Shown: positions 1 to 8,823 of the stretch, piece by piece | Layout: every line of letters starts with the position of its first letter | Position numbering within the stretch: position 1 is the first letter of the stretch | Program-made: the position numbers and the translations under genes | Source of the DNA: Sutcliffiella horikoshii | Lineage (GTDB): Bacteria; Bacillota; Bacilli; Bacillales; Bacillaceae_I | NCBI RefSeq assembly: GCF_019931755.1 | Contig: NZ_CP082918.1 | Location: 2,646,001-2,710,000 of the forward strand | Length of the DNA stretch: 64,000 nucleotides | Direction: 5' to 3' | Notes under the pieces: generated by a model | What the model was told of the DNA's origin: nothing | The model's database searches: none | What the model saw: only the letters and a program-made list of their open reading frames with translations

Positions 1-1098
1 TGATAATGTTTTGATATAAGCCTCTCCTATCGGCGATAATCCTTTCATAACTATTTGCTTTGCCTCCTCATATGGAATCTTTTCCTCTTTTGTATAAGGA
101 GACGGGGCGGACAAATCGTACATGTGCATAGAGTCATCAATGCCCACATATTTTTCTTTCAATTTAAGGTATCGATGAAATAGCGGAAGTCCTTCTTCTA
201 CGGTGTCAATCAGTTGTGTGTATACCTTCGGATCAATATCCTTCCCCTCTAAATGGGCTTCTAGCGAAGAAGGATAGTTCCTCGTTGTAGCAAAAAAGTT
301 ATTCGCCTTAACAATATTAGCAAGCATAGAAGCAAAGGTATCCTGATAATTCTCAAGGGTCTGGTAGTAAGTTTGAAAAGCAGCCTTTCTCACTTCCCTG
401 TCCTTGCTTGACATATAGACAGAATATAAAGGTGCGGACATTTCATACACTTTATCCCTTACCGTAAAACTTGGGAGGACAAGGTCTTTAGACATCATTG
501 TAAAAAGCTCGCTCGGTGCGTTAACAATCGGCATAGTTTTGATTAGCATCTTCTCCATTTCTGGAGACAGAGAATGTATTTTATCTTCATACGTATCTTT
601 TAGATGGTTGTAGTATGGTTTGAGTTTTGGGCTTTCGAGGAGCTTCTCCCACTCTTTCTTTTCAATTGCCTGCAATTCATTCGAGAACCATGCTGTCCGC
701 TCCACCACGTAGATCATCATATTTTGACCTTCATCAGATAAGGCCTGAGCAGACGTGTTGCTAATATCCACATCCAGGTTGATTCTGGAATAAACAAAGA
801 TTTTTTCCATTAAACGAAACAGCTCAAAGTAGTCTTCTAAAAGGGTGAGAATTTGCTTATCACTGTCTAGCTTTTCTTCTTTTTTCGCAAAACGGTCTGC
901 CAGCTTTTTAGCTTTATACACATCCTGTTTCCATTGCGTTTCATTCTTATATAGAGTCTGAAGGTTCCATTTATATTCGGCTGGAATATCAGCCCGCGAT
1001 TTGTAGGTTGGGCTTTCTGCGTAGGTTAGAGTTGACGTGAAACTTAGAATGAAGGTTATTAATAGTGATGTAATGATTCGTGTGGTTTTCATTGTCAT
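1..1098 (-). CDS. Oligoendopeptidase F family (M3B) metallopeptidase, secreted form, 5' part only
   Basis: The first 366 codons of a longer gene that runs off the left edge. The start ATG at 1098 is chosen because a GGGAGG ribosome site (1111-1116) lies 12 bases upstream. Residues 1-25 are a signal peptide (charged start, hydrophobic core, then TLTYAES). The mature part begins with ADIPAEYKWNLQTLYKNE, typical of PepF/M3B N-terminal helical domains, and continues through the mostly helical region of that family. The catalytic HEXXH motif would lie beyond the window and cannot be checked. Most PepF enzymes are cytoplasmic, so the signal peptide suggests degradation of extracellular oligopeptides. 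The family assignment is confident; the secreted location is inferred. Confidence 0.85.
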   Translation of the reverse strand, partial: MTMKTTRIITSLLITFILSFTSTLTYAESPTYKSRADIPAEYKWNLQTLYKNETQWKQDVYKAKKLADRFAKKEEKLDSDKQILTLLEDYFELFRLMEKIFVYSRINLDVDISNTSAQALSDEGQNMMIYVVERTAWFSNELQAIEKKEWEKLLESPKLKPYYNHLKDTYEDKIHSLSPEMEKMLIKTMPIVNAPSELFTMMSKDLVLPSFTVRDKVYEMSAPLYSVYMSSKDREVRKAAFQTYYQTLENYQDTFASMLANIVKANNFFATTRNYPSSLEAHLEGKDIDPKVYTQLIDTVEEGLPLFHRYLKLKEKYVGIDDSMHMYDLSAPSPYTKEEKIPYEEAKQIVMKGLSPIGEAYIKTLS

Positions 1099-1285
1099 TA
1101 TGGTCGTGATCCTCCCTTAGTTTTCTGCTAAGGGTTAGTGTTTGTTTTCCAGCTTTTTCTATACATGGGGATGGGTAATAGTAGTTCTATATTGCAGATA
1201 AGTTGGGGGAATGTACATTGTAGAGGATGAAGATATTTTCGAGTTGAATTTTGTGATGGAAGTGTCTTCATGAGGTGGATGGAGG

Positions 1286-1754
1286 GTTCTATATGACCGA
1301 AGGGAGAACTTTTACTTGCGCTTCGGTCGTATAGAAGGGCTCTATTTGACCGAAGGAGAACTTTCTCTTACGCTTCGGTCGTATAGAAGGGCTCTATTTG
1401 ACCGAAGGGGAACTTTCTCTTGAGCTTCGGTCGTATAGAAGGGCTCTATTTGACCGAAGGGGAACTTTCTCTTGAGCTTCGGTCGTATAGAAGGGCTCTA
1501 TTTGACCGAAAGGGAACTTTCTCTTGCGCTTCGGTCGTATAGAAGGGCTCTATTTGACCGAAAGGGAACTTTCTCTTGCGCTTCGGTCGTATAGAAGGGC
1601 TCTATTTGACTGAAGGGGAACTTTCTCTTGAGTTTCGGTCGTATAGAAGGGCTCTATTTGACTGAAGGGGAACTTTCTCTTGAGTTTCGGTCGTATAGAA
1701 GGGCTCTATTTGACTGAAGAGGAGCTTTTACTTGAGCTTCGGTCGTATAGAAGG
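1286..1754. repeat. Tandem array of 52-bp palindromic units (array 1)
   Basis: Eight full units begin with GTATAG at 1329, 1381, 1433, 1485, 1537, 1589, 1641 and 1693, exactly 52 bp apart. A diverged unit precedes them and a partial one follows. Each unit carries GACCGAAG and CTTCGGTC 17 bp apart. Across each junction, CTTCGGTC, ATAGA, a 5-base loop, TCTAT and GACCGAAG form a 13-bp imperfect hairpin. Small open frames inside the array are by-products of the repeat. It lies between the 3' end of msrA and the 5' end of the peptidase gene, both on the minus strand. Confidence 0.95.
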
Positions 1755-1839
1755 CTGGATGAAGACTCTTCCGGGTTAAAATCCGCATTAAAAGTGTTTT
1801 CATCTATTTATCTAAAGATCATCCTGCATGCAAACCCAT

Positions 1840-2472
1840 CTACCATTTTAACTCATTCACCAACGATATTAACTCGGTTGCGTCTTCCCTCTCCCATTCC
1901 ATGATCTCTTCTTTCAAGGAAGAAAGTGTACCATATCCTTTTACAAAGCTGTTTAGCCTCGCTACCAAAGTCGCATCTGTAAATGCCTCGTCAGTAAGGA
2001 AGTGCTCTCTAAGTTTTTGGGTAGCATTAGAATATCTTTTCAAGTAATACTTCTGATGCCTTTCTTCAGCAAGAGTGAATTGATCAAATGGTGCAATTTC
2101 CGTCCCAATTTCTTGAGAGTTTGTATCCTGGGTTTCTTGCTTAATCTTTTCAAGTACTACCTTTTGAAAGCTATCATGAAATAAAAAGATAGACAGATAT
2201 TGCCTGCCCTTATAGTTTCCTCGATTGGAATTGTGTGAGTTCCAAAAGTGACGGACAATATCTTCAAAAGATATCTGGTTAGGATCAAAGTCAACTTGTA
2301 GACATTCGGTATGATCTCCCATTTGTTTGTAAGTAGGCGCAGTAGTGGTTCCACCCGCGTATCCTACCCTTGTGCTTACGATTCCTTTTAAATACCCGAA
2401 CCGGGCATCGGTTCCCCAGAATCAGCCCATGCCGAGAGTGGCGGTTTGGAGGTTGTGATAGCCATTTGTCAT
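1840..2472 (-). CDS. msrA: Peptide-methionine (S)-S-oxide reductase MsrA with in-frame UGA at the catalytic cysteine (candidate selenoprotein)
   Basis: MsrA reduces methionine-S-sulfoxide in oxidised proteins. The reading frame starts at ATG 2472, with an AAGGAG site 9 bases upstream, and runs 210 codons to 1840. Its only interruption is TGA at 2422-2424 (codon 17). The flanking residues are ATLGMG-(UGA)-FWG, so the UGA sits exactly where the family has its catalytic cysteine (GCFWG). Downstream, the conserved VGYAGG (about 38-43), PTYKQMGDHTE (about 47-57), DFDP and GRQYLS stretches are intact, with no frameshift or second stop. Readings: a selenocysteine codon, or a recent Cys-to-stop point mutation. 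A start at ATG 2322 would remove the active site and is unlikely. No selenocysteine machinery gene lies in the window. Confidence 0.75.
2398..2414 (-). promoter_or_regulatory. Hairpin just downstream of the msrA UGA (possible SECIS-like element)
   Basis: On the msrA mRNA, GAACCG (2414-2409) and CGGUUC (2403-2398) form a perfect 6-bp stem with the 5-base loop AUGCC. The stem starts 7 bases after the UGA. Bacterial selenocysteine insertion elements are hairpins directly downstream of the UGA, normally with the loop slightly farther away and with a G early in the loop. Position and stability fit, but the distance is short and the loop is not a textbook match. Confidence 0.35.
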
Positions 2473-2547
2473 TGTATGTGCTCCTTTCTTTGGTAAGAGT
2501 TATTGTTAGTGTAAAGTTAGCATGAATAATTATGTATGTACAACAAA

Positions 2548-2572
2548 GACCAGCTCCCAAAAAGAGCTGGTC
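2548..2572 (-). terminator. Terminator of the amino-acid ABC transporter operon
   Basis: GACCAGCTC / GAGCTGGTC is a perfect 9-bp stem with a 7-base loop. On the minus strand it is followed by TTTGTTGT. It lies just past the stop of the ATPase gene and before the msrA start region. Confidence 0.75.
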
Positions 2573-2583
2573 CCACCTCAATC

Positions 2584-3306
2584 CTACAACATCTTCTCCA
2601 AAAACACTTTAGCACGCTCGGACTTTGGTGCCGTAAAAAATTCTGCAGGAGGAGCGTCCTCCACTAACATGCCATCATCAAGGAACAATACGCGGTCAGC
2701 AACCTCGCGGGCAAAGCCCATTTCGTGTGTCACAATAGCCATCGTCATTCCTGTATGCGCCAGTGCTTTCATTACTTCAAGCACTTCTTTTACCATCTCA
2801 GGATCCAAGGCAGATGTTGGTTCATCAAACAACATAACTTCCGGATCCATTGCAAGTGCACGGGCAATCGCAACACGCTGTTTCTGCCCACCAGACAAGC
2901 GGTTAGGATATTCCTTCGCTTTTTCAGCTAGTCCCACTTTTGCAAGCAGATCCATCCCTTTTGATTCCGCTTCCTTTTTCGCAATTCCTTTTACAGAAAC
3001 AGGTGCATACGTTAAATTTTCAAGAACCGTCTTGTGAGGAAAAAGATGAAAGTGCTGAAACACCATTCCCAAATTCTGACGTACTTTATTGATGTTGGTT
3101 TTCTTATTGGCAACATCCTGCTCTTTAATCCAGATGTGACCGGATGTAGGTTCTTCTAATAGGTTCATACAGCGAAGTAAAGTGGATTTACCAGACCCCG
3201 AAGGCCCGATGATTGCCACGACTTCCCCTTCTTTAATTTGTGTAGAAATTCCCTTTAACACCTCTAGTTTGCCAAAGGATTTATGCAAATCTTCTATTTT
3301 AATCAC
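2584..3306 (-). CDS. Polar amino-acid ABC transporter ATP-binding protein (GlnQ/ArtM-like)
   Basis: ATPase of a three-part importer for a polar amino acid, last gene of its operon. The 240-residue length is typical. Visible motifs: Walker [10 protein letters not shown] (about 34-42), Q-loop region [11 protein letters not shown], signature LSGGQKQR, Walker [15 protein letters not shown], and the switch histidine in VTHEMGF. The start is GTG at 3306, overlapping the permease stop by 8 bases, so translation is probably coupled. The family is certain; the substrate (glutamine, arginine, cystine or other) cannot be told from the ATPase. Confidence 0.93.
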   Translation of the reverse strand: MIKIEDLHKSFGKLEVLKGISTQIKEGEVVAIIGPSGSGKSTLLRCMNLLEEPTSGHIWIKEQDVANKKTNINKVRQNLGMVFQHFHLFPHKTVLENLTYAPVSVKGIAKKEAESKGMDLLAKVGLAEKAKEYPNRLSGGQKQRVAIARALAMDPEVMLFDEPTSALDPEMVKEVLEVMKALAHTGMTMAIVTHEMGFAREVADRVLFLDDGMLVEDAPPAEFFTAPKSERAKVFLEKML

Positions 3307-3967
3307 TGCGTCTCATTCTCCTTTCAATGAGCTTGCCAATGAATGTAAGAATCATTACTAACACGTAATAGATAAGTCCGGCAAACATGAATGCTTCTAA
3401 ATATGCATAAGTATTCGATGCTGTCATAAAAGAACGTCTCATAACGTCCATTACCCCGATAACTGTAACAATGGCTGATTCTTTTGTAAGTGTAATATAT
3501 TCATTCATAAGTGCTGGTAAGATATTTTTCAATGCTTGCGGTAAAATGATGTCTTTCATCATTTGGCGATATGGTACGCCAAGGGCCATGGCAGCTTCTC
3601 GCTGTCCTTTATCAACAGCCATAATTCCTGCACGGATTACCTCAGAGATATATGCCCCAGAGTTTAGCCCGAATGCAAGAATGGCTGCAGTGACAGGTTC
3701 AAACGTTATCCCCGTTGCTTGCGGCAGCCCAAAAAATATTAACATTAATTGAAGAACAAGCGGTGTTCCTCGGAAAATGGATGTATAAACATCCGCAAAA
3801 ATTCTAAGTAGTTTGATTCTACCAATCTTACATAAAGCCAACAAAGTTCCAATGATAAAACCAATAATCCCAGCTAGTGATACGACTTGAAGTGTTACTT
3901 TCACACCAGCAAGGATATAATCCATCGATCCCGTGATGGCACTAAAATCTAAGAAGTCAATCGTCAA
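3299..3967 (-). CDS. Polar amino-acid ABC transporter permease (GlnP/ArtQ-like)
   Basis: A 222-residue inner-membrane permease of the HisM/GlnP type, working as a dimer with the adjacent ATPase. Several hydrophobic segments are visible (about 20-45, 55-80, 85-105, 185-210). The cytoplasmic coupling loop contains [23 protein letters not shown], a version of the EAA loop that contacts the ATPase. The start is TTG at 3967 with an AAAGGA site upstream. It lies between the binding-protein gene (75 bases away) and the ATPase gene (8-base overlap). No damage is visible. Confidence 0.92.
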   Translation of the reverse strand: MTIDFLDFSAITGSMDYILAGVKVTLQVVSLAGIIGFIIGTLLALCKIGRIKLLRIFADVYTSIFRGTPLVLQLMLIFFGLPQATGITFEPVTAAILAFGLNSGAYISEVIRAGIMAVDKGQREAAMALGVPYRQMMKDIILPQALKNILPALMNEYITLTKESAIVTVIGVMDVMRRSFMTASNTYAYLEAFMFAGLIYYVLVMILTFIGKLIERRMRRSD

Positions 3968-4002
3968 GTGCTACCAGTCCTTTCTGTCATATTAACAAGA
4001 AA

Positions 4003-4032
4003 ATCAAAAGGGCGGTTAAGCACCCTTTTGAT
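4003..4032 (-). terminator. Intra-operon hairpin between binding protein and permease genes
   Basis: ATCAAAAGGG / CCCTTTTGAT forms a 10-bp stem, followed on the minus strand by TTTCTTG. Hairpins here commonly give partial termination or mRNA protection, so that the binding protein is made in excess over the membrane parts. The role is inferred from position. Confidence 0.5.
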
Positions 4033-4043
4033 TACAGTAAGAC

Positions 4044-4835
4044 TTATTCTTCTTCTCCACCAAACCATTTGTTAATTAACTTTTCCATCTCACCGTTCTC
4101 TTCCATTTCTTTTAGAACACGGTTGAATTCCTCTGTTAATTCGCTGCCTTTAGGAAGGGCAATTGCCGATCCTTCTTCATCAGACTCAAGTGTAAAACCA
4201 GTAAGGTCTGCATCTTTTTCCATAAAGCCTTTCATGACTGTATCTTCAATGATTGCTGCATCAAAGCGACCAGTTTTCAAATCTTGCACAATTTGTGGGA
4301 TACGGTCGCGGTTTTCAATAGTAATATTCACTTCTTCTGCAATTTCTTCTGCTTTATCATACTGGATGGATCCCATTTGAACCCCAACCGTTTTACCTTC
4401 TAAATCTTCCAAACTAGCAATATTGCTATCTTTTAATGAAACAATCATGTGATTAGCTGTATAATATACATCTGTGAAATCAACTTGCTTTGCACGGTCT
4501 TCTGTCGGTGTCATACCTGCCAGGATAAGATCGATATTACCTGATTTCATGGCAGTAATTAAACTTCCAAAGTCCATATCTTGAACTTTCAATTCATAAC
4601 CAAGTTCTTCTGTAATAGCTTTTGCAAGATCCACGTCAAAACCGATAATCTCTTCTCCAACTTCTGTATCAATATACTCAAATGGAGGGTAGTCAGCGGA
4701 AGTCCCCATGACTAGTACTTTCTTTCCATCTTCACCTTCTCCACTCGTTTCATCCCCATTACCGGATGTTCCACAAGCGGACAACAAGCCTACTACTAAA
4801 ATACTAATTAATGAATACAAAAACCATTTTTTCAC
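4044..4835 (-). CDS. Polar amino-acid ABC transporter substrate-binding lipoprotein
   Basis: A 263-residue extracytoplasmic binding protein. It starts at GTG 4835 with an AGGGGG site. A lipoprotein signal peptide ends in the lipobox LLSAC with Cys21, followed by a Gly/Glu/Ser-rich linker. The body is a type 3 periplasmic-binding fold: DYPPFEYID, GFDVDLAKAI, FGSLITAMKSGNIDLILAGMT and a GKTVGVQ region match the family. First gene of the operon with permease and ATPase, so it sets the substrate range. The likely substrate is a polar amino acid; which one is not resolved. Confidence 0.92.
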   Translation of the reverse strand: MKKWFLYSLISILVVGLLSACGTSGNGDETSGEGEDGKKVLVMGTSADYPPFEYIDTEVGEEIIGFDVDLAKAITEELGYELKVQDMDFGSLITAMKSGNIDLILAGMTPTEDRAKQVDFTDVYYTANHMIVSLKDSNIASLEDLEGKTVGVQMGSIQYDKAEEIAEEVNITIENRDRIPQIVQDLKTGRFDAAIIEDTVMKGFMEKDADLTGFTLESDEEGSAIALPKGSELTEEFNRVLKEMEENGEMEKLINKWFGGEEE

Positions 4836-5064
4836 AATAATTTCCCCCTGTTCTTTTTCAGAAAAGTTAAAAATTTAATCTAATTATGAAACAAACCTAC
4901 ATTTAAATCAAGTATTATTATGATGTATGTTTATTCGAATAAATGTATTTTAACACATGTTAATATTTATGCAACATAGTTTATAAAGATAAATAAAGTT
5001 TCTATATTTTTATTATTCTGAAATATACCAGTTTTGTTATAGTTCCATTAGACTATGTTCATGT

Positions 5065-5070
5065 TATAAT
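5065..5070 (+). promoter_or_regulatory. Probable -10 of the coiled-coil gene promoter
   Basis: TATAAT lies 33 bases before the ATG at 5103. The matching -35 is weak (TTCCAT-like, around 5043). A strong AAAAAGGAGGTGAT ribosome site follows (5085-5097). The AT-rich 4836-5064 gap also holds the unmarked promoter of the divergent transporter operon. Confidence 0.4.
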
Positions 5071-5102
5071 TACAATGAACTAGAAAAAGGAGGTGATATA
5101 AG

Positions 5103-5942
5103 ATGAGTACAGATGCTAAATTGGATTTGATTTTGAATAGGATGTTGGATTTTAAGGATGAAATGAAAAAAGAATTAAGTGATTTGAACGAAAAAACTTC
5201 CACTCTTTCTGACAATCAGATTCTAATGAAAGATGAAATTCGCGATCTGAACGAAAAAACTTCCATCCTTTCTGACAATCAGATTATGATGAAAGATGAA
5301 ATTCGCGGTCTGAACGAAAAAACTTCCATCCTTTCTGACAATCAGATTATGATGAAAGATGAAATTCGCGGTCTGAAAGAAAAAACTTCCATCCTTTCTG
5401 ACAATCAGATTATGATGAAAGATGAAATTCGCGGTCTGAACGAAAAAACTTCCATCCTTTCTGACAATCAGATTATGATGAAAGATGAAATTCGCGGTCT
5501 GAAAGAAAAAACTTCCATCCTTTCTGACAATCAGATTATGATGAAAGATGAAATTCGCGGTCTGAAAGAAAAAACTTCCATCCTTTCTGACAATCAGATT
5601 ATGATGAAAGATGAAATTCGCGGTCTGAACGAAAAAACTTCCACTCTCTCCGAGAATCAATTGCTTATGAAGGAAGAAATCAGCGGACTTAGTGAAAAGA
5701 CATTCATACTTTCTGCAGGACACCACCAGATAAAAGAAGAACTGCATTCTTTAACAAATTCAACTAGTACACTTCGCGAGGAATTCTATTTATTCAGGCA
5801 TGATGTAAACGACCGGTTTAATGAAATCACTGCTACCCTGACTAGGATAGAAGAGGATCAAACGAAGGACATTGAAGCGATACTTGAAGAAATTTCTGCA
5901 AAATTGGATGAAAGAGATCAACGTGATTTTGAATCAACTTAA
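5103..5942 (+). CDS. Repeat-built coiled-coil protein of unknown function
   Basis: A 279-residue soluble, highly charged protein with no signal peptide or membrane segment. Residues 27-215 are nine consecutive 21-residue units, each three heptads, of the form GLNEKTSILSDNQIMMKDEI. Units 2-7 are almost identical; units 1, 8 and 9 have diverged. The N-terminal 26 and C-terminal 64 residues are also predicted coiled coil (for example IEAILEEISAKLDERDQR). The regular 21-residue period implies one long helical rod, probably a dimer or trimer. The start is fixed by a strong AAGGAGGTGAT site. It stands alone, divergent from the transporter and convergent with the sigma-factor operon. I do not recognise a characterised family. 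Confidence 0.85.
   Translation: MSTDAKLDLILNRMLDFKDEMKKELSDLNEKTSTLSDNQILMKDEIRDLNEKTSILSDNQIMMKDEIRGLNEKTSILSDNQIMMKDEIRGLKEKTSILSDNQIMMKDEIRGLNEKTSILSDNQIMMKDEIRGLKEKTSILSDNQIMMKDEIRGLKEKTSILSDNQIMMKDEIRGLNEKTSTLSENQLLMKEEISGLSEKTFILSAGHHQIKEELHSLTNSTSTLREEFYLFRHDVNDRFNEITATLTRIEEDQTKDIEAILEEISAKLDERDQRDFEST
5181..5747 (+). repeat. In-frame 63-bp tandem repeat inside the coiled-coil gene
   Basis: Nine 63-bp units begin at 5181, 5244, 5307, 5370, 5433, 5496, 5559, 5622 and 5685. The middle copies differ only at AAC/AAA (Asn/Lys) and one or two other positions. This DNA-level identity points to recent expansion or homogenisation, so copy number is expected to vary between strains. Confidence 0.95.
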
Positions 5943-6027
5943 TCTATTCCTTTTATGTACCCATTGGAGTTTGTCCCCGTTAAAACTTCTCAAGTAAAAC
6001 ATTTATACAAATTCCTATTCAAAAAAA

Positions 6028-6065
6028 GTGTAGGGAGCACTTTTTACGAAAAGTGTTTCCTACAC
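6028..6065. terminator. Bidirectional terminator between coiled-coil gene and sigma operon
   Basis: GTGTAGG...CCTACAC closes a long hairpin with inner pairs GCACTTTT / AAAAGTGT. A-rich and T-rich flanks could serve both converging genes. Confidence 0.7.
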
Positions 6066-6075
6066 CAATAATCCC

Positions 6076-6582
6076 TTAAGCACTCAATTCTACTGCCATC
6101 CGTTCTTTTAACTTCCTTCTTGCCCTATGAATCTTCGACTTAACTGTTGCTGGATTCATCTCTAACGCTTTTGCAATTTCCCGCTCCTTTAGTCCTTTTT
6201 CCATTTTTAAAACGAGCAATTTCTTGTCTTCCATTGTAAAGTCTTCCATCTTTTCATCGAAGAGCTCCTTCAACAGTTTCACTTCCACTTCTGCTTCAAC
6301 GTTATGACCTGCTTCTTTTCCGAGACAATCTAACACCTCTAATACCATTGGACATCCTTTGTTTTTTCTCTCTCGTCTAACAAAATCAATAGCTGTTCTG
6401 GTTGCAATCACGCAAAGCCAAGCACCAACTTTATCACTCTCCTGCAAACTATCCAACTTTTTATACGCCTTTATGAAAGTTTCCTGCACATTGTCTTCAG
6501 CTAACTGGCGGTCGCGAATAACGGACAAACTCACGTGAAACACTCTGTCATAATGCACATTATATATAGTAGTGAAATCCAC
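6076..6582 (-). CDS. ECF-type RNA polymerase sigma factor
   Basis: A 168-residue sigma-70 family protein with only region 2 (about 5-75: AEDNVQETFIKAYKKLD, then GAWLCVIATRTAIDFVRRE) and region 4 (about 115-160: KLLVLKMEKGLKEREIAKAL, AT VKSKIHRARRKL). This is the ECF layout. The GTG start directly follows the TAA of the kinase gene with no gap and no strong ribosome site, so it is probably translated by coupling. No anti-sigma gene follows; a terminator lies 10 bases downstream. Being the third gene of a response regulator-kinase operon, its amount or activity is presumably set by that two-component system. The targets are unknown. Confidence 0.88.
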   Translation of the reverse strand: MDFTTIYNVHYDRVFHVSLSVIRDRQLAEDNVQETFIKAYKKLDSLQESDKVGAWLCVIATRTAIDFVRRERKNKGCPMVLEVLDCLGKEAGHNVEAEVEVKLLKELFDEKMEDFTMEDKKLLVLKMEKGLKEREIAKALEMNPATVKSKIHRARRKLKERMAVELSA

Positions 6583-8823
6583 TTAATCCACCACTTTCAA
6601 ACAGATATTCACTTTAAATAAATCGCCGTCAGTTTCGATATCGAGACTGCCATCATGAAGATCGATGATGGATTTTGCAATTGCAAGGCCCAGTCCAGAT
6701 CCCTCTGTATGTCTAGAGGTATCTCCTCTTTTAAACCGTTCGTATAATTCCTCACTTTGATCATTCAATTCGTATTTTGATACATTCTTAAAGGTAATTT
6801 TTGCTTTGTTTTCAAACTGATGAACTTGTATATATACTCGTGAATTTTCTAGGGAATATTTCACGATATTTCCTATTAAGTTATCAAAAACACGCCACAT
6901 TTTCTGTCCATCCACCATTGCATACAAAGGTTTGTCAGTGTTAGCGACCCGAAATTGCAAATTGGATTCCTTCAATGAACTATCATACTCCGCCAACGCC
7001 TGTTGCAGAAGTTGATTAAGGTCCACACGCTCTTTAACAAGCTCGATATTTCCGCTTGCCATTTTGGATACTTCAAATAGATCTTCAATTAACCCTTTTA
7101 AACGTTGTGACTTTCTATCAATAATCTCAAGGTACGCCGACCGGTCCTCAGCAGTCAGGTCGTTTTTCTTCAAAAGCTCCGTGTAAGTGATGATGGAGGT
7201 TAACGGTGTTCGAAGATCATGGCTGACATTTGTAATCAGCTCCGTTTTCAAGCGCTCACTTTTTGCCTGCTCGTTTAAAGACACCTTTACCCCTCGATTT
7301 AATACATTTAGGTTTGCTGCCATTTTAGAAAGAACGGAATTCCCCTTTACTTCTATTGGCTCCCCGAGTTTACCTGATGCCATCTCCTCTGTTTTAATGG
7401 AGATCTTATTGAAATAACCGACACTTTTTACTAAAAGAATGAACGTCGGCACTCCTAAGAAAACAGCAAAGAGGAAATATAGCAAGAAGAAAGCTATATC
7501 AATAAAAATCATAAAGAAACAAAAGCCTAGTCCAAAGACTATCGAAAGGAGAATGAACACTTGGATGCCTGTAGTTGTATTTAAAAATGCATCCTTTACG
7601 ATACGGAAGAGCTGTTGATACACTGTTTTACATATTCTTAATGCACTAAGAAGAACACTTTTTTTCCACGCTTGCTTGAAATCCGATAAATCTTTCATCG
7701 TTACCAACAAATATCTTATTTGGTAGTAGGTTAGTAAACTCATGCATGCTGCGACTAGAATACTAATTACGAATTCAGTAGCCCATACAGTTGAAAAGCG
7801 ATACGTTAATTGATTGATACAATCATGCACCCACATTAGACTGAACAGTAATAAAAAGGTAGAGACTCCTGCCGCTGCAATCCTAAAGTCAACCGGAATT
7901 TTTTCATATAGGTTTTGCCACTTCTCCGCTCGTTTTGGCAGAGAAATAAATTTTAACATGGTGACAAACCATAATAATAATACAATCAGTGAACTTATCC
8001 CCAGTCTCCAAAACCAAATCCTATTCTCTTCATAACTAGTTTTAGCAATCATCAATTCGCTATCGGATGCAAGTTCTAATGGCACACCAATCTTCCCATT
8101 AAAATCACCTCTAACATCCGCCAGTGCTTGGTACAGCCAATCCTCATAGGGCCAATTGTATGAATGAAAATACCTATCTCCATGTATCGTGTAATTGGTA
8201 ACATATTGCATGTTGTTTTCACTGAATAATTGTTCTTTTGAATCGATTTGGGCATCTGTGTTAGTAAAACTTTCTCCATTTTGTTCAAAAAAGTATAAGA
8301 AATCCTCGTTGAATCTAGATGAATTAGAATTGAAGTTACCCTCATCCGCAAAGTAGTCTTCTACTACTTTTTCCTTTTCCGCTCTTATTTTCTTCTCCAC
8401 ATGCTCATCACTTGAGAAGTTTTTTTGAATATCTTCTATTTTTGTGTCTCTTTCAGCTATTACCTCTTCTGGATTTTCACTAGATTCCCCATTCTCTGCT
8501 AGTTGAATTCTCTCTTCATATTGATAGCGGATGTTATCAAGCTGAGCGTCCAATGAACCGTATTCATATCGATGTTCTTCTATTTCCTCCATAGTAACGG
8601 TAATCTTTTCGTTTACACTTCCGACTGACAAAGTTCCTAACTCACCTCTAATTAAATCGTTGGCATATTCGTCAAGCTCATATTGAAACTCATCCGTTTG
8701 AAAATAATTTTCCTGTCCAAATCGATCTAAATTATTGATAAAATAAAAGCTTCCACTTAACGCACAAACAAAAACCAGTGCCATTAAAAAAGCTATTATT
8801 CTATTTCTCCATCTTGTACCCAA
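6583..8823 (-). CDS. Membrane sensor histidine kinase
   Basis: A 746-residue two-component kinase. One N-terminal membrane segment (about 10-30) is followed by a roughly 240-residue, highly acidic extracytoplasmic sensor domain. A multi-helix membrane block follows (about 275-470). The dimerisation/phosphoacceptor motif is NVSHDLRTPLTSIITY with His535. The ATP-binding domain has an N box with NLIGNIVKYS and G boxes GDTSRHTEGSGLGLAIAKS. It overlaps the response regulator gene by 23 bases and abuts the sigma gene. The TTG start at 8823 is uncertain because a GGGGGA lies directly against it. The large sensor domain is not one I can name; the stimulus is unknown. Confidence 0.9.
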   Translation of the reverse strand: MGTRWRNRIIAFLMALVFVCALSGSFYFINNLDRFGQENYFQTDEFQYELDEYANDLIRGELGTLSVGSVNEKITVTMEEIEEHRYEYGSLDAQLDNIRYQYEERIQLAENGESSENPEEVIAERDTKIEDIQKNFSSDEHVEKKIRAEKEKVVEDYFADEGNFNSNSSRFNEDFLYFFEQNGESFTNTDAQIDSKEQLFSENNMQYVTNYTIHGDRYFHSYNWPYEDWLYQALADVRGDFNGKIGVPLELASDSELMIAKTSYEENRIWFWRLGISSLIVLLLWFVTMLKFISLPKRAEKWQNLYEKIPVDFRIAAAGVSTFLLLFSLMWVHDCINQLTYRFSTVWATEFVISILVAACMSLLTYYQIRYLLVTMKDLSDFKQAWKKSVLLSALRICKTVYQQLFRIVKDAFLNTTTGIQVFILLSIVFGLGFCFFMIFIDIAFFLLYFLFAVFLGVPTFILLVKSVGYFNKISIKTEEMASGKLGEPIEVKGNSVLSKMAANLNVLNRGVKVSLNEQAKSERLKTELITNVSHDLRTPLTSIITYTELLKKNDLTAEDRSAYLEIIDRKSQRLKGLIEDLFEVSKMASGNIELVKERVDLNQLLQQALAEYDSSLKESNLQFRVANTDKPLYAMVDGQKMWRVFDNLIGNIVKYSLENSRVYIQVHQFENKAKITFKNVSKYELNDQSEELYERFKRGDTSRHTEGSGLGLAIAKSIIDLHDGSLDIETDGDLFKVNICLKVVD

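Noticed and set aside
1286..1754. CRISPR-like array
   Set aside because: Units are contiguous and nearly identical along their whole 52 bp, with no unique spacers and no cas genes. The same holds for arrays 2 and 3.
1680..1904. Small plus-strand protein in array 1
   Set aside because: The frame is made of repeat units whose length is not a multiple of three, has no ribosome site and runs into msrA antisense.
2157..2581. Minus-strand frames of 65 and 96 residues upstream of and within msrA
   Set aside because: Out of frame with the clear MsrA reading and without family similarity. The MsrA frame with UGA explains the region better.
5223..5747. 174-residue minus-strand repeat protein
   Set aside because: Exact antisense of the coiled-coil gene repeats, with no ribosome site.
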